Of a stretch of DNA of 64,000 bases, positions 38,940 to 48,943 are shown piece by piece. Made by a program: the position numbers and the translations under genes. Source of the stretch: an uncultured Flavobacteriaceae bacterium (GTDB lineage Bacteria; Bacteroidota; Bacteroidia; Flavobacteriales; Flavobacteriaceae); assembly GCA_947498845.1 (NCBI GenBank), contig CANMLX010000002.1, forward strand, positions 1 to 64,000, written 5' to 3'. The notes below the pieces were generated by a model that was not told the DNA's origin, did no database searches, and saw only the letters and a list, made by a program, of their open reading frames with translations. Within the stretch, counting starts at the first letter, position 1. Each line of letters starts with the position of its first letter.

Positions 38940-40559
38940 TTACCATCCGTGATTTTGTACTAAGCTTGGGTTAGATGATAGTGCATTAAAATGTATTGGT
39001 AACACATAAAACTTATTACTTAATGCCCCAATCGAGATTATTCTTCCTGTTACACCTGGACTCTTTTCATACCAATTTGCAATTATCTCATCCAATAACC
39101 TACCTGTTCTTTGGCAATCAAAGAAATAATGTTGTTCTCCAACTAGTTCCCACTTTCTTTCACTCCAAATGGCTTCCCGTAAATCACTTTTTGAAATAGG
39201 TAAGGTAATTGGAGCTTTCCCTGCTCTTTGCCTAACTGCATTTAAGCCAGCTAGAGTATTTGCAGTGGGAGTTGGTTCAGATTCATTCAATGCTTCAGAA
39301 TGCATTAATAATACATCAGAATATCTCAAATAAATCATATTATCACCATAATCGTTTGCTCCATTAATAGCTTCAGTTCCATATTCATTACTTATAAACT
39401 TCCAAAGGTGTGGTAATTCAAAGCCATTAATATCTCCAAAATTGATAGTTTCTCCAGCATTATTAACAAACTGGGTTTTCCATGTACGACTAAAACGATT
39501 ATCATCTGTACCATTTGCTGCTACCCAAGCATTGAAGAAAGGTAAACTTGAATGTGCTTGTCTCCATGATCCTGGAGTAATATCTGATCTAACAATTCCT
39601 GTTCTATTTACAAACTGGCTTCCTTCTCCAGTAATACCTCCACTTTCAGCAGCAGATAAATATTGTATAGAAAAAATTACTTCAGAGTTATTCTCATTAC
39701 TATTAAGAAAAATATCGTCATAGTTAGACTGTAAGGAATAATTACCACTATTTATCAATTCAGATAATTTACTAGCCGCAAGCCCCCATTTTGAGGCATC
39801 ACCAGTATCTAAGTTCCCAGTCTCATAATTATATTGTACTCCAGCTTGTGTTAAATATACTTTACCTAGTAACGCAGTTGCAGCTCCTTTTTTAACTCTT
39901 CCATCTTCGTTACCTCCAGAAAAATTAGCATCTGGTAAATTCAATTCTGCAAATTCTAAATCCTCGATAATAAAATCATATACATCATCTCTGTCTGCTT
40001 GTCTTAAAAATTCTGATTGTGATTGTGCAGCTGCAATAGAATCTGTTGGAACAAAGGCATCTACAATTGATTCGGGTGCACTTTTTACTAGTGGAACATG
40101 CCCAAACATTCTAACTAAATTAAAATAAACCATTCCTCTAAGATATCTTGATTCGCCTATCAGCTGATTTTTAGCATCTGTATCTAGAGTTGAGTTCTCT
40201 AAAGCTTTTAAGATTGCATTGGCTCTTCCAATCACATTATAACTTTGTCTCCACAGAACCCATAAATTACCTGTATTATTTGTGTAATTCAGAGTATTAA
40301 GTGACTCATTCCAAGTATGTGACATGGAACCAGGTACAGTTTCTTGTAGCATCCATTGTCTATACCAGAAACCAGTATGTTGTAGTCCATCGTATATACC
40401 ATTCACGCCGATAATAGCATCGGATTCTTTTTGAAAGAAATTATTACTCGTAACCTTATCAAACACCTCTTCCTCTAGAGCGTCATTACCACAAGAATGG
40501 AATCCTAAGATTAGCAATGATAATAATGTCATATTTAATATTAATTTATATTTTTTCAT
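38940..40559 (-). CDS. susD: SusD/RagB-family glycan-binding lipoprotein
   Basis: A 539-aa surface lipoprotein (lipobox FHSC, Cys23) that captures oligosaccharides for its SusC partner. The N-terminus FLQ/FFQKESDAIIGVNGIYDGLQ, the TPR-like middle (GESRYLRGMVYFNLVRMFGHVPL) and the C-terminal signature LNAVRQRAGK...LREAIWSERKWELVGE...FDCQRTG are typical of SusD. It lies 11 bp downstream of susC. Its distance from characterised SusD types does not allow the substrate to be named. Confidence 0.95.
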   Translation of the reverse strand: MKKYKLILNMTLLSLLILGFHSCGNDALEEEVFDKVTSNNFFQKESDAIIGVNGIYDGLQHTGFWYRQWMLQETVPGSMSHTWNESLNTLNYTNNTGNLWVLWRQSYNVIGRANAILKALENSTLDTDAKNQLIGESRYLRGMVYFNLVRMFGHVPLVKSAPESIVDAFVPTDSIAAAQSQSEFLRQADRDDVYDFIIEDLEFAELNLPDANFSGGNEDGRVKKGAATALLGKVYLTQAGVQYNYETGNLDTGDASKWGLAASKLSELINSGNYSLQSNYDDIFLNSNENNSEVIFSIQYLSAAESGGITGEGSQFVNRTGIVRSDITPGSWRQAHSSLPFFNAWVAANGTDDNRFSRTWKTQFVNNAGETINFGDINGFELPHLWKFISNEYGTEAINGANDYGDNMIYLRYSDVLLMHSEALNESEPTPTANTLAGLNAVRQRAGKAPITLPISKSDLREAIWSERKWELVGEQHYFFDCQRTGRLLDEIIANWYEKSPGVTGRIISIGALSNKFYVLPIHFNALSSNPSLVQNHGW

Positions 40560-40570
40560 AATTGCATTTT

Positions 40571-43500
40571 TTAAAAGTTAACTTGAAGACCTAATGTATA
40601 TGATTTTGCAACAGGATGTGCATTACGATCAATTCCAAACGAATTATTACCTGGTGTTGAATTCACATCAGGGTCAAAGCCTGAGTAATCAGTTATAGTT
40701 AATAGGTTTTGTCCACTTATATACAATGAAGCACTTGAATAAAATTTTGTTTTAGGTAAAGTATAACCTAACCTAACATTTTGAAGTCTTATAAAACTAC
40801 CATCTTCAACAATATTTCTTTGGTTTCCAAAACCATTTGCTTGCGTACCTAATCTCGCATAATGAGCATTAGGGTTATCTGGAGTCCAAGTATTGTTTAA
40901 TACATCTCTAGAAAGATTAGTTCTAATCTCAGCAGTATTGGTTAAAAATTCCTTAGTTTGATTCCATATCTGATTACCTTCAAGACCATAAATAGTGAAA
41001 TCTAATGATAGATTCTTATATGTAAAAGAGGGACTTATAGTATATGAAAAATCGGGATTTGGGTCAAAAATAACTGCTAAATCATCTCCATCGATAACAC
41101 CGTCATCATTAATATCTACTGCACTCTCATCTCCAAGCTGTACACCATTAATTGGGTTACCATTATCATCTACATAAGCATCTAATTGTTCTTGTGTCCT
41201 AATAATACCTCCACTTAAAACGCCCCTACGAACCCCTAATGGTTGCCCAACTCTCCAATCTTGAGTAGAATCTCCAACGAGGCTAACAATTTCATTTCTG
41301 TTTTTAAAGAAATCTACTCGTAATCTAAAATCGAAATCCTCTTTATCAATTACTAAAGCATTCATAGATATTTCAATTCCATTATTCTTTAATTCACCAG
41401 TATTAATTAAAGCACTAGAGAAACCTGATGTTTCAACTAAAGCTACTTGCAATAAAAGATCCGTTGTATTTTTGGTATACCAATCAAAGGACATATTTAC
41501 TCTATCGAACAACTCAAAATCTAATCCAAGGTTTATACTTTCAGTAGTTTCCCATTGTAAGTTAGGATTATCTAAGCTAGTTGCTGCAACGCCTCCTTGA
41601 ACATTCCCTCCTATTGGATAATTTGCTAATCCAAATATCCCTAAAGAACGTTGTACACCAATATTTTGATTACCTGTACGCCCCCAGCCTGTTCTTAATT
41701 TCAAAAAGGTAAGTGCTTTAGAATTTTCTAAAAAAGACTCGCGAGACATTACCCATGCTGCAGATGCTGCAGGGAAGAACCCCCATTTATTTCCTTCTCC
41801 AAATCTAGAACTACCATCATAGCGAGCCGTAAGAGAAAGCAAATATTTATCAGCATAGTTATAACTTGCTCTACTTAAATAAGATGCTAATTGCCATTTT
41901 GATTTTGATGAAAAAGGTGCTCCCGGCGAGGTAGCTCCATCAATATTATCATATAAAAATGCATCAGTAAAAAATCCTGTAGATCGTGCTCCAAAATCTT
42001 CAAATGTTTGTTCTTCATATGTCATACCAGCAATTACATCTAAACTATGCATACCAAACTCACCTTTATAATTCAAGATGTTTTCATTAATGATATGTGA
42101 TCTATTACTATTATATATCTCAGCAATACCATCTACTAGACCTCCTTCGAAGGTCGTACTAGGTATATATACCGATCTTTTTCTATTATTAAAATCTCCA
42201 CCTCCACTTGTTCTAAAAGTAAGATTATCAAGTATTTTGAAGGTCAATCCAAAATTTCCGACTACATCCCAATTACGTACTAATCTGGTTTCCTCTAAAA
42301 CCCTTGCCACAGGATTTTCTCTTCCCTGGGTTGTCGGTAGATTATTTGATGTGTAAGAACCATCACCATTAAATACAGGAAGTACAGGAGACATTTTTAT
42401 CGCCTGGTTAATAGTACCCTGACCTCCTTCAGGATTAGTGTTTTCTCCAGCTCCATTTGCTTTCTCATGCGTTGCATATAAGTTAACATCAACTTTTAAC
42501 CACTTGGCTATGTTTGTTTGATTAGACAATCTAAAACCATATCTTTTATAACCACTGTTAATAACCAAACCATCATGATTAAGATAGTTTAAAGATGTAC
42601 TATATCTATTGGATTCACTTCCTCCTGAAACACTTAGTTGATGATTTTGAATTTGACCATTACCCATTATTTCATCAAACCAATCTGTACCCGTGCCTAC
42701 TTCTGAAGCTAAAGGTCTTAAATCAGAACTACCATTATAAAAAAGATCGGTAGGAGCAGTACCTCTGGCAATTTCCCATTGAGAAAAGGTGTTGGCAAAC
42801 TCAGCGCCATCCATTAAATTAAGGTCGTTTGTAATGTTTTGCGTAGTTGTCCTTGCATTGTATGAAATTCTAGGTTTTCCTATTTTACCCTTTTTAGATG
42901 TTATGAGGACTACACCATTTGCTCCTCTAGAACCATATATTGCAGTACTTGAAGCGTCTTTTAATACTTCAATTGCTTCTATATCTTCAACAGGAATATT
43001 ATCTATATCATTAAGGGGAACACCATCAACTACATAAAGCGGAGCAGAATTACTGTTTACAGAATTTTGTCCTCTAATTACTATTGATGTACTACCTCCA
43101 GGCGCTGCAGAATTGGTTCTAACTAATAGCCCTGGTGCTTGTCCTTGAAGAGCATCACCAATGCTCGCAACAGGTCTAGCTGTTAATTGTTCTTTGCTAA
43201 CTGATGCAATTGCTCCAGTTAAGTCACTTTTCTTTCTTGTACCGTAACCAATAACAATCACTTCATCTAACTTCCCAATATCCTCAGACAATTGAATATC
43301 TATCTTTTTATCACTTTTTATTAAAACTTCTTGAGTAGTAAACCCTATATAACTGAAGATTAAGGTATCTCCAATTGAAGCTTCTATAGTATAATTTCCA
43401 TCAAAATTCGTTTGTACTCCTTTAGTCGTTCCTTTTACAACAACATTCACTCCTGGTAAAGGAACTCCTGAAGCATCGGTAACAACACCATTAATCTGAG

Positions 43501-43906
43501 TTTCTTGATTTTGTTTTTCTCTATTGGCTGTTTCTTTCTCCTCATTCTCTTTAACAATAATATTGTTTGAGCCTGTTAAATTGAAACTTATATTCCCTTT
43601 CTCAAAACTCTTTTTAAGCAATTCATCTAAAGTAATTTCTCCTTTTTCTAGTTTCACTTTTGGAAAATCTTTAAACAGTTTTCTAGGATAAAGAAAACGA
43701 TAATCTGTTTGTTTTTTGACAATCTTAAACACCTCATAAACCGTTACTTCTGAAGTATTTTCGATTTGTATTTTTTCCTGGGCAAAAGAATTATTAGTGC
43801 TTAAACTAAATGCCGCGGTACAAAAGAAAAAAATAAATGCTTTCATAATAATTAATGAGAGTCGTTTACGAACAAACGAGCATCCTTTAAATAATTTAAT
43901 TTTCAT
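40571..43906 (-). CDS. susC: SusC-type TonB-dependent transporter with STN domain
   Basis: An 1111-aa outer-membrane transporter. After a long signal peptide (to NSFAQ) come a secretin/TonB short N-terminal (STN) domain (about 48-115), a carboxypeptidase-regulatory-like beta-sandwich (about 137-210, INGVVTDASGVPLPGVNV), the plug (VVIGYGTRKKSDLTGAI; DASSTAIYGSRGANGVVLI) and a 22-strand barrel ending in LGLQVNF. The STN domain is the part that in FecA-like receptors signals to an anti-sigma factor, and fecR and sigma genes lie directly upstream. It imports the oligosaccharide bound by SusD. Confidence 0.95.
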   Translation of the reverse strand: MKIKLFKGCSFVRKRLSLIIMKAFIFFFCTAAFSLSTNNSFAQEKIQIENTSEVTVYEVFKIVKKQTDYRFLYPRKLFKDFPKVKLEKGEITLDELLKKSFEKGNISFNLTGSNNIIVKENEEKETANREKQNQETQINGVVTDASGVPLPGVNVVVKGTTKGVQTNFDGNYTIEASIGDTLIFSYIGFTTQEVLIKSDKKIDIQLSEDIGKLDEVIVIGYGTRKKSDLTGAIASVSKEQLTARPVASIGDALQGQAPGLLVRTNSAAPGGSTSIVIRGQNSVNSNSAPLYVVDGVPLNDIDNIPVEDIEAIEVLKDASSTAIYGSRGANGVVLITSKKGKIGKPRISYNARTTTQNITNDLNLMDGAEFANTFSQWEIARGTAPTDLFYNGSSDLRPLASEVGTGTDWFDEIMGNGQIQNHQLSVSGGSESNRYSTSLNYLNHDGLVINSGYKRYGFRLSNQTNIAKWLKVDVNLYATHEKANGAGENTNPEGGQGTINQAIKMSPVLPVFNGDGSYTSNNLPTTQGRENPVARVLEETRLVRNWDVVGNFGLTFKILDNLTFRTSGGGDFNNRKRSVYIPSTTFEGGLVDGIAEIYNSNRSHIINENILNYKGEFGMHSLDVIAGMTYEEQTFEDFGARSTGFFTDAFLYDNIDGATSPGAPFSSKSKWQLASYLSRASYNYADKYLLSLTARYDGSSRFGEGNKWGFFPAASAAWVMSRESFLENSKALTFLKLRTGWGRTGNQNIGVQRSLGIFGLANYPIGGNVQGGVAATSLDNPNLQWETTESINLGLDFELFDRVNMSFDWYTKNTTDLLLQVALVETSGFSSALINTGELKNNGIEISMNALVIDKEDFDFRLRVDFFKNRNEIVSLVGDSTQDWRVGQPLGVRRGVLSGGIIRTQEQLDAYVDDNGNPINGVQLGDESAVDINDDGVIDGDDLAVIFDPNPDFSYTISPSFTYKNLSLDFTIYGLEGNQIWNQTKEFLTNTAEIRTNLSRDVLNNTWTPDNPNAHYARLGTQANGFGNQRNIVEDGSFIRLQNVRLGYTLPKTKFYSSASLYISGQNLLTITDYSGFDPDVNSTPGNNSFGIDRNAHPVAKSYTLGLQVNF

Positions 43907-43997
43907 AAATTTGCCTTGTGTTAGTTAGTTAATAATTAATACGTAATGAAGGAGCGAAGTATGATGTCGGAAAATATCTTTACTTCGTTTCCTTTTC

Positions 43998-45170
43998 TTA
44001 TTCTAATACTACATGTTTATCAATAATTTGGTAGTTATTTATTATTCCAAAATCTTTAACTACAGTTAGTATTTCGTCTATATCTTGTTCTTTTCCAAGA
44101 ACACCGTCAAATAGTACAGTTTCAATTTCTTTATTTTTAATAGTCACATCCATGTCAAACCAACGGGATAGTACTGTCATTACTTCCTTGAAAGGCTTTT
44201 TCTCAAAACTAAAAACACCTTCTTTCCATGATATCTCATTGTAAACATCTACTGTCTTAACCATTAAAATTTTACTCTTTACATTTATATTAGATTGTTG
44301 ATTTGGTAATAATTCTTGCTCTAAGTCATCATATGAAACAAGTACTTTACCCTCAACTAAAGTTGTATATATATGAGATTCTTCTTTATAGGCTTTAACA
44401 TTAAACTCAGTACCTAAAACCTTAATTTCTTGCCCGCTATTAAACACTTTAAATTCGGCTCCATTGTGATTGGAGCTAGGAGAAACATCAAAATAAGCTT
44501 CCCCATAAACCAACTCAATTTTTCTTGCCTGTCCTGCGACAAAACTCACTGGATATCTTAACTGAGATTCTGAATTCATCCATACTTTGGTTCCGTCAGA
44601 CAATTCGACAAAATATTGTCCTCCTCTCGGAATAGTCAAAGTATTGTATTCAAGTTTGTATGCTGTAGTAGACTTAGTTGTATAAATAATTTCTGCACCG
44701 TTACTTTTAGCATTATTAGTTTGTACCAACTCACCTTTTTCTAAATTTACTTTAGAACCATCTTCCAACTCTAATATAGCTTTGTTTGTTCCCGGTTTAA
44801 TTTCGGTATCAACTACAGTATTACTGATTACAGAAGAATTATTATCTGAATTATTTAAAAGAAAATATGAAGCAGTTAAAGCAATAACTAGAACAGCTGC
44901 ATATTTCATTATTCTATTTAAATTATTAATTCCTAAAACCTTCTTTTTGCTCTTTTCCTTTTCTATGATAGCTCTAAGGTTTTTTTCCGCTTTGTCTAAA
45001 TCGAAATTTTTCAAGTTGTGATTAATTATATAATTCGTTCTATTATAATCTAAAAATACTTTTTTATTAAAATCATCCTGTAACCAATCTTCAAGCTCCT
45101 CTATTTCAGGATAAGTTATTGTATTTGTTAAATACTTTACAATAAGTTCATGTTCTCTTTTTCCTAACAT
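43998..45170 (-). CDS. FecR-family anti-sigma factor
   Basis: A 390-aa single-pass regulator. The cytosolic N-terminal 87 residues would bind the sigma factor; a membrane helix spans about 88-106; the periplasmic FecR domain (about 165-275; LTIPRGGQYFVELSDGTKVWMNSESQLRYP) and a C-terminal DUF4974-like domain (about 318-390) follow. It would receive the signal from the STN domain of the SusC protein encoded 91 bp downstream and release the ECF sigma factor encoded divergently. The intergenic region to the sigma gene is 115 bp. Confidence 0.93.
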   Translation of the reverse strand: MLGKREHELIVKYLTNTITYPEIEELEDWLQDDFNKKVFLDYNRTNYIINHNLKNFDLDKAEKNLRAIIEKEKSKKKVLGINNLNRIMKYAAVLVIALTASYFLLNNSDNNSSVISNTVVDTEIKPGTNKAILELEDGSKVNLEKGELVQTNNAKSNGAEIIYTTKSTTAYKLEYNTLTIPRGGQYFVELSDGTKVWMNSESQLRYPVSFVAGQARKIELVYGEAYFDVSPSSNHNGAEFKVFNSGQEIKVLGTEFNVKAYKEESHIYTTLVEGKVLVSYDDLEQELLPNQQSNINVKSKILMVKTVDVYNEISWKEGVFSFEKKPFKEVMTVLSRWFDMDVTIKNKEIETVLFDGVLGKEQDIDEILTVVKDFGIINNYQIIDKHVVLE

Positions 45171-45285
45171 ATTTTACATAAATCTATCACTATAACGAAC
45201 CCCAAAAACTAATACCCTAGTAATTGAATAATATTTTTTTTGCTATTTTCGTAATTAATAATGCCAAAAATTATCAAATTATCAT

Positions 45286-45882
45286 ATGAAGACACTATAT
45301 AATGATGATATCTCTCTCATTAAAGCATTAAAGAATGAAGACGCAGATGCCTATTCATTTCTCTTACGTAATTACCATCATAAACTTTGTGTTTATGCGT
45401 TTAGTTTGACTAATGACAATGATTTTGCTGAAGATGTAGTTCAAAATGTATTTATTAATATTTGGAGGAGGCGAGATAAATTGAAGGACGATTTTATATT
45501 AAAAAACTACTTATATAAGTCTGTTTACAATGAATACATTGATCAGCATCGTAAACAAAAATCAATCTTAGCAATTGAGAAAAAATATATTGATGACTTA
45601 AATACAATTGTTGAAACTGAAGATGAAAGCTATCTTCAAAAACTAATTGAAATTGTAAAAAGAGAAATTGAAAACCTTCCCCCTAAATGTAGAGAAGCAT
45701 TTCTATTAAGTAGAAAAGAAGGCTTAACTAATATTGAAATAGCTGAATATTTAAATATTTCGGTAAAAGGTGTAGAGTATCATTTATCAAGAGCCTTTAG
45801 TATATTACGTGAATCTGCCAAGGAAAAAGTCCAAACAATTTTGTTTTTATTATTTGGAAAAAACACAATGAAAACTATTTAA
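45286..45882 (+). CDS. ECF sigma factor (FecI-like)
   Basis: A 198-aa sigma-70 family regulator with region 2 (about 25-90; FAEDVVQNVFINIWRRRDKL) and region 4 (about 130-185; LPPKCREAFLLSRKEGLTNIEIAEYLNISVKGVEYHLSRA). It is divergent from fecR and is the likely activator of the susC-led operon. It is the only plus-strand gene between 26.3 and 64 kb. Confidence 0.93.
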   Translation: MKTLYNDDISLIKALKNEDADAYSFLLRNYHHKLCVYAFSLTNDNDFAEDVVQNVFINIWRRRDKLKDDFILKNYLYKSVYNEYIDQHRKQKSILAIEKKYIDDLNTIVETEDESYLQKLIEIVKREIENLPPKCREAFLLSRKEGLTNIEIAEYLNISVKGVEYHLSRAFSILRESAKEKVQTILFLLFGKNTMKTI

Positions 45883-46032
45883 AAACTTACTAAATAACCA
45901 ACATTCGTTTACCATTAATTTCTACCAACTCAACCATTAGCTTTTCATTATCGCTTAACACAAACTTGGACAATACATAGATAAATCTTTTACATTCCTC
46001 CGCTTTAATGTGTATTATAAGATAGAGTTATT

Positions 46033-46518
46033 TCAATCTTCAAAAAATAGATGGATTTCATTCAATAATTCTGTTTTCGATTTGCTCATATTTAGCACGT
46101 TGTAAAATTGGTTATTAATTGACTTGTCAATTAATTTCCCATTCCTAATTTTCATTAAATGAGGAAATCTATTGTAGGTCTTTAATTTGTATAAAGATTT
46201 CGAGATAAATTCAATGTTGTAATCTGATTCAATTTCTTTTCCGTTTAGATATACTATTTCAATTGTATTAGCAAGTTTAGGGATTATATTTTCTTCTATA
46301 TATGTTTTCGAGTTGTTCCTATTGTTGTAACAAAAGAAATTTTTCCCATGATTTATACTTAAAAAACCAGCATATTTATTTTCAAATTTTTTCCGCCAAA
46401 AATACTTTGCAGGAAGAAAAACTATCATGAAAGGAATTGACAGAATAAATAAAAAAAACTTAACTATACCCCATAGAATGGTACTCGCTAAATTTTTAAT
46501 CTTCTCAATAATTTTCAT
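46033..46518 (-). CDS. Small membrane-anchored protein, unknown
   Basis: A 161-aa protein with one or two hydrophobic segments near the N-terminus (about 12-40) and a soluble C-terminal part rich in Asn, Lys and Ile. I do not recognise it. It ends a four-gene minus-strand run (RNA ligase, two lipoproteins, this gene) with a 9-bp gap to the preceding gene. Confidence 0.65.
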   Translation of the reverse strand: MKIIEKIKNLASTILWGIVKFFLFILSIPFMIVFLPAKYFWRKKFENKYAGFLSINHGKNFFCYNNRNNSKTYIEENIIPKLANTIEIVYLNGKEIESDYNIEFISKSLYKLKTYNRFPHLMKIRNGKLIDKSINNQFYNVLNMSKSKTELLNEIHLFFED

Positions 46519-46527
46519 CTTTCCTTT

Positions 46528-47448
46528 CTAAAAAAATCCTCTCAAGAAACTTTTTAAATCTACATCTGTTTGAGGATAAGACAAATCCGTTGTTCCATTT
46601 GATTGGTATAAACAAATAATATTCTTTCCGAACTCTCTGTAAAAACTCCCTTGTTCATCTGGTGCGCTTACGTCCATCTCTGCTCCCCCAAAAATCATCT
46701 TCCCATAGGTCTTCCCATCTCTACAACGAACAAAAAAGCCTACTTCTTTACCTGTTAATGTATATATAGGCGTATATCCTTTAGTTGGCGCTGCAGTCTT
46801 TTCATAAACCAAGTCATAAGCAAAAGAGGATTTAACTTCATCGCTAAATATTGGAATCAATCCACCTTTAGTAGAAGTTACTATTGTTGAAGGTATTCCT
46901 TCTCTGTCTTCAATTTTATACCAAAAGTCTGTTTGTATTGTGTCGAGGTTTGTTTTTAAGGATTTAAAGTCAAAGCCAAATGATTGAGCATTCTCAAAAT
47001 CCATTTCTTCTCCATCTTTATCCGCTGGAATACGAACTTTAAGATATGGAGGGGCTTTATACAAAACCGTACTAGTTAAGGTAGGGTTTTCTTTTATTTT
47101 ACGTAGTTTCAAATTAACTTGTATCAAGTTGTCTTTAAGTTCATTGAGGCTTCTGTTTGGTTGGTAATTATGCGCTGTTGCTGCAACATCTACTTTATGC
47201 CCCTTGCTAAATTTAATTTCATACCAGCCATAGTTATCTGTTGTTAGCGTTTCTTCCTCGAGTGAATTGTCATCAATACTGTGACGATACCAACAATGAA
47301 CAAGTACTTCAGCGTTTGGAATGGGTTTTCCTGTTATTTCGTCAATTATTTGCCCCGTTACGACAATATTGGTTTTATCATCATTACAAGCTAAAGTTGT
47401 CAAAACAATTAGTAATAGTAGTACGTTATGTAAAGCTGTGTTCATCAT
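46528..47448 (-). CDS. Lipoprotein with carboxypeptidase-regulatory-like domain
   Basis: A 306-aa predicted lipoprotein (lipobox TLAC, Cys21). Residues about 28-115 form a carboxypeptidase-regulatory-like beta-sandwich (VTGQIIDEITGKPIPNAEVLV; TDNYGWYEIKF). The remainder is probably beta-rich, without a recognised catalytic motif. The second Met is an equally possible start. It is 9 bp from both neighbours in the run. Confidence 0.75.
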   Translation of the reverse strand: MMNTALHNVLLLLIVLTTLACNDDKTNIVVTGQIIDEITGKPIPNAEVLVHCWYRHSIDDNSLEEETLTTDNYGWYEIKFSKGHKVDVAATAHNYQPNRSLNELKDNLIQVNLKLRKIKENPTLTSTVLYKAPPYLKVRIPADKDGEEMDFENAQSFGFDFKSLKTNLDTIQTDFWYKIEDREGIPSTIVTSTKGGLIPIFSDEVKSSFAYDLVYEKTAAPTKGYTPIYTLTGKEVGFFVRCRDGKTYGKMIFGGAEMDVSAPDEQGSFYREFGKNIICLYQSNGTTDLSYPQTDVDLKSFLRGFF

Positions 47449-47457
47449 TATCTCATT

Positions 47458-47829
47458 TTAAAAAGTAGGTTTTATTAGTTTTTCAAATCCAGATAGTGGG
47501 TGTAATTCCCAATGTTCTGGTTGCTGTTCTTCACCCATCAATACAAATTCAATGCTTCCATTAATCTTTTGAATCTTGACATTATTATGAGTCAAATTTT
47601 TTCCGTCATTGAATAATTCTGTTTTCTTTACAAATACAGCTCTACCTAGACTATCTGTGTAACTTAAAGTTATATGGTGCGCAGAAAAAGGAGCATCTGG
47701 TTCGCGATACGTAATTCTAAATATTCCGGAGTTAAATTTATGATGCATTAATTCTCTTTCCAGAGATGTCTCACAGCCGATAAGAAATAAACAAAATAAA
47801 ATACCACAAGTAAATTTATAATGAACCAT
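47458..47829 (-). CDS. Small lipoprotein, unknown
   Basis: A 123-aa lipoprotein (lipobox LIGC) if the ATG at 47829 is used; this is preferable to the upstream TTG at 47835, which overlaps the stop of the RNA ligase gene. The mature part is beta-rich, with no known motif. Its start lies within a few bases of the ligase stop, so the two are very probably cotranscribed. Confidence 0.65.
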   Translation of the reverse strand: MVHYKFTCGILFCLFLIGCETSLERELMHHKFNSGIFRITYREPDAPFSAHHITLSYTDSLGRAVFVKKTELFNDGKNLTHNNVKIQKINGSIEFVLMGEEQQPEHWELHPLSGFEKLIKPTF

Positions 47830-47831
47830 TC

Positions 47832-48869
47832 TCAAATAGCCTTAACAAAAGTTATTACCTTCTTTATTTCAGCATAAACTCTCTCATCAATCCATTTTTT
47901 TTCATCATTAGATAGCTCATCCAAAAGATTCTCATTGTCTTCGTTAAAGTCAACTAATACATCTCTAAAAAATTCAGATTTAATATCAGTTACCCTTTGC
48001 TCATTAGTAAAGTTTAATGCTCCTATTTTAGATATAGCGCTTTGCAATCTGTTTACAGTGATATAATCTCTTAATTCATCTAATAAGAAAGATAAATCTT
48101 CTGATTTGGATGAAATATTTGGAATGTATGTCCATTTTTCAGCTTGATGATATTTCTTTTCTTCTTCAAATTCTTTGTTTTTTAATTTGATTATAGGTCT
48201 TAAATGAATCGATTTATAATCAACTTGATTAAAGGGTTTTATCACAACACCTTCTATTAGGTTTTCTTTTATTTCAGGGAGTTTTAGCTGCCTTGGAATG
48301 GTGGAATTAATTCTTGTGTTAAAATTTACGGCCTCTCCAAACTTTCCAATAAATAAGGGTTTAGCATGAAATATGTTGTGCTTTTCAAAGTAAGAGAGTG
48401 ATGATTCGTAGTCTAGATACAATTTGGTCTCTATACCCTCTGTTTCCATGGCAATATCAAAGGCACAAAAATTAATTGTTGGGGCATAATATACTCCTGT
48501 TTGAATAGCTTGCACATCAGGAATCGGTTCTACAGAAGGGTGCGGATATTCTCCACCAAAAAGCTCTCCGTAAACAATATATTTGGCGGCTTTTATTTTG
48601 AGGCTTAAATCTTCGAATAGTTGCATAATAGCATTCTCTACGTTGTTTACCACAAGCTGAAAACCAAAAAAGTCATCATTCCAAGATAAATACTCTTTTC
48701 TCTTCGCATATTTTAAGTTCCCATTTTCGTAAACAAAACTAAAATTTGCGCCATGAACTTTTTCAGTAACGACCCATTGAAGTTTTTCCATTTTTGAAAA
48801 ATCATGAGCATTTAATCCTAATTTTTCAAAATTACTGGGCATTTTCTCGTATTCTGAAAATGTATTCAT
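47832..48869 (-). CDS. Rnl2-like ATP-dependent RNA ligase
   Basis: A 345-aa nucleotidyltransferase that would seal 3'-OH/5'-PO4 RNA ends in nicked duplex RNA, by homology with T4 Rnl2. All core motifs are visible: motif I EKVHGANF with the adenylated Lys37, motif III VYGELFGG (about 99-106), IIIa FCAFDI (134-139), IV EGVVIKP (206-212) and V IKLKNK (227-232). A C-terminal helical domain of about 100 residues follows, as in Rnl2. It has no phage neighbours; downstream are lipoprotein genes. Whether it repairs host RNA after damage or serves a defence role is open. Confidence 0.87.
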   Translation of the reverse strand: MNTFSEYEKMPSNFEKLGLNAHDFSKMEKLQWVVTEKVHGANFSFVYENGNLKYAKRKEYLSWNDDFFGFQLVVNNVENAIMQLFEDLSLKIKAAKYIVYGELFGGEYPHPSVEPIPDVQAIQTGVYYAPTINFCAFDIAMETEGIETKLYLDYESSLSYFEKHNIFHAKPLFIGKFGEAVNFNTRINSTIPRQLKLPEIKENLIEGVVIKPFNQVDYKSIHLRPIIKLKNKEFEEEKKYHQAEKWTYIPNISSKSEDLSFLLDELRDYITVNRLQSAISKIGALNFTNEQRVTDIKSEFFRDVLVDFNEDNENLLDELSNDEKKWIDERVYAEIKKVITFVKAI

Positions 48870-48943
48870 TTTTACTCTTTTTTATTTTTTACAAACGATT
48901 TATTCAAGTATCAATAATAGATTAGAGTTTTCTATGAAGACTG

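Noticed and set aside
47832-48869. DNA ligase or mRNA capping enzyme
   Set aside because: Motif I is K-V-H-G with the Rnl2-type surroundings, and the OB-fold and BRCT parts of DNA ligases are missing.
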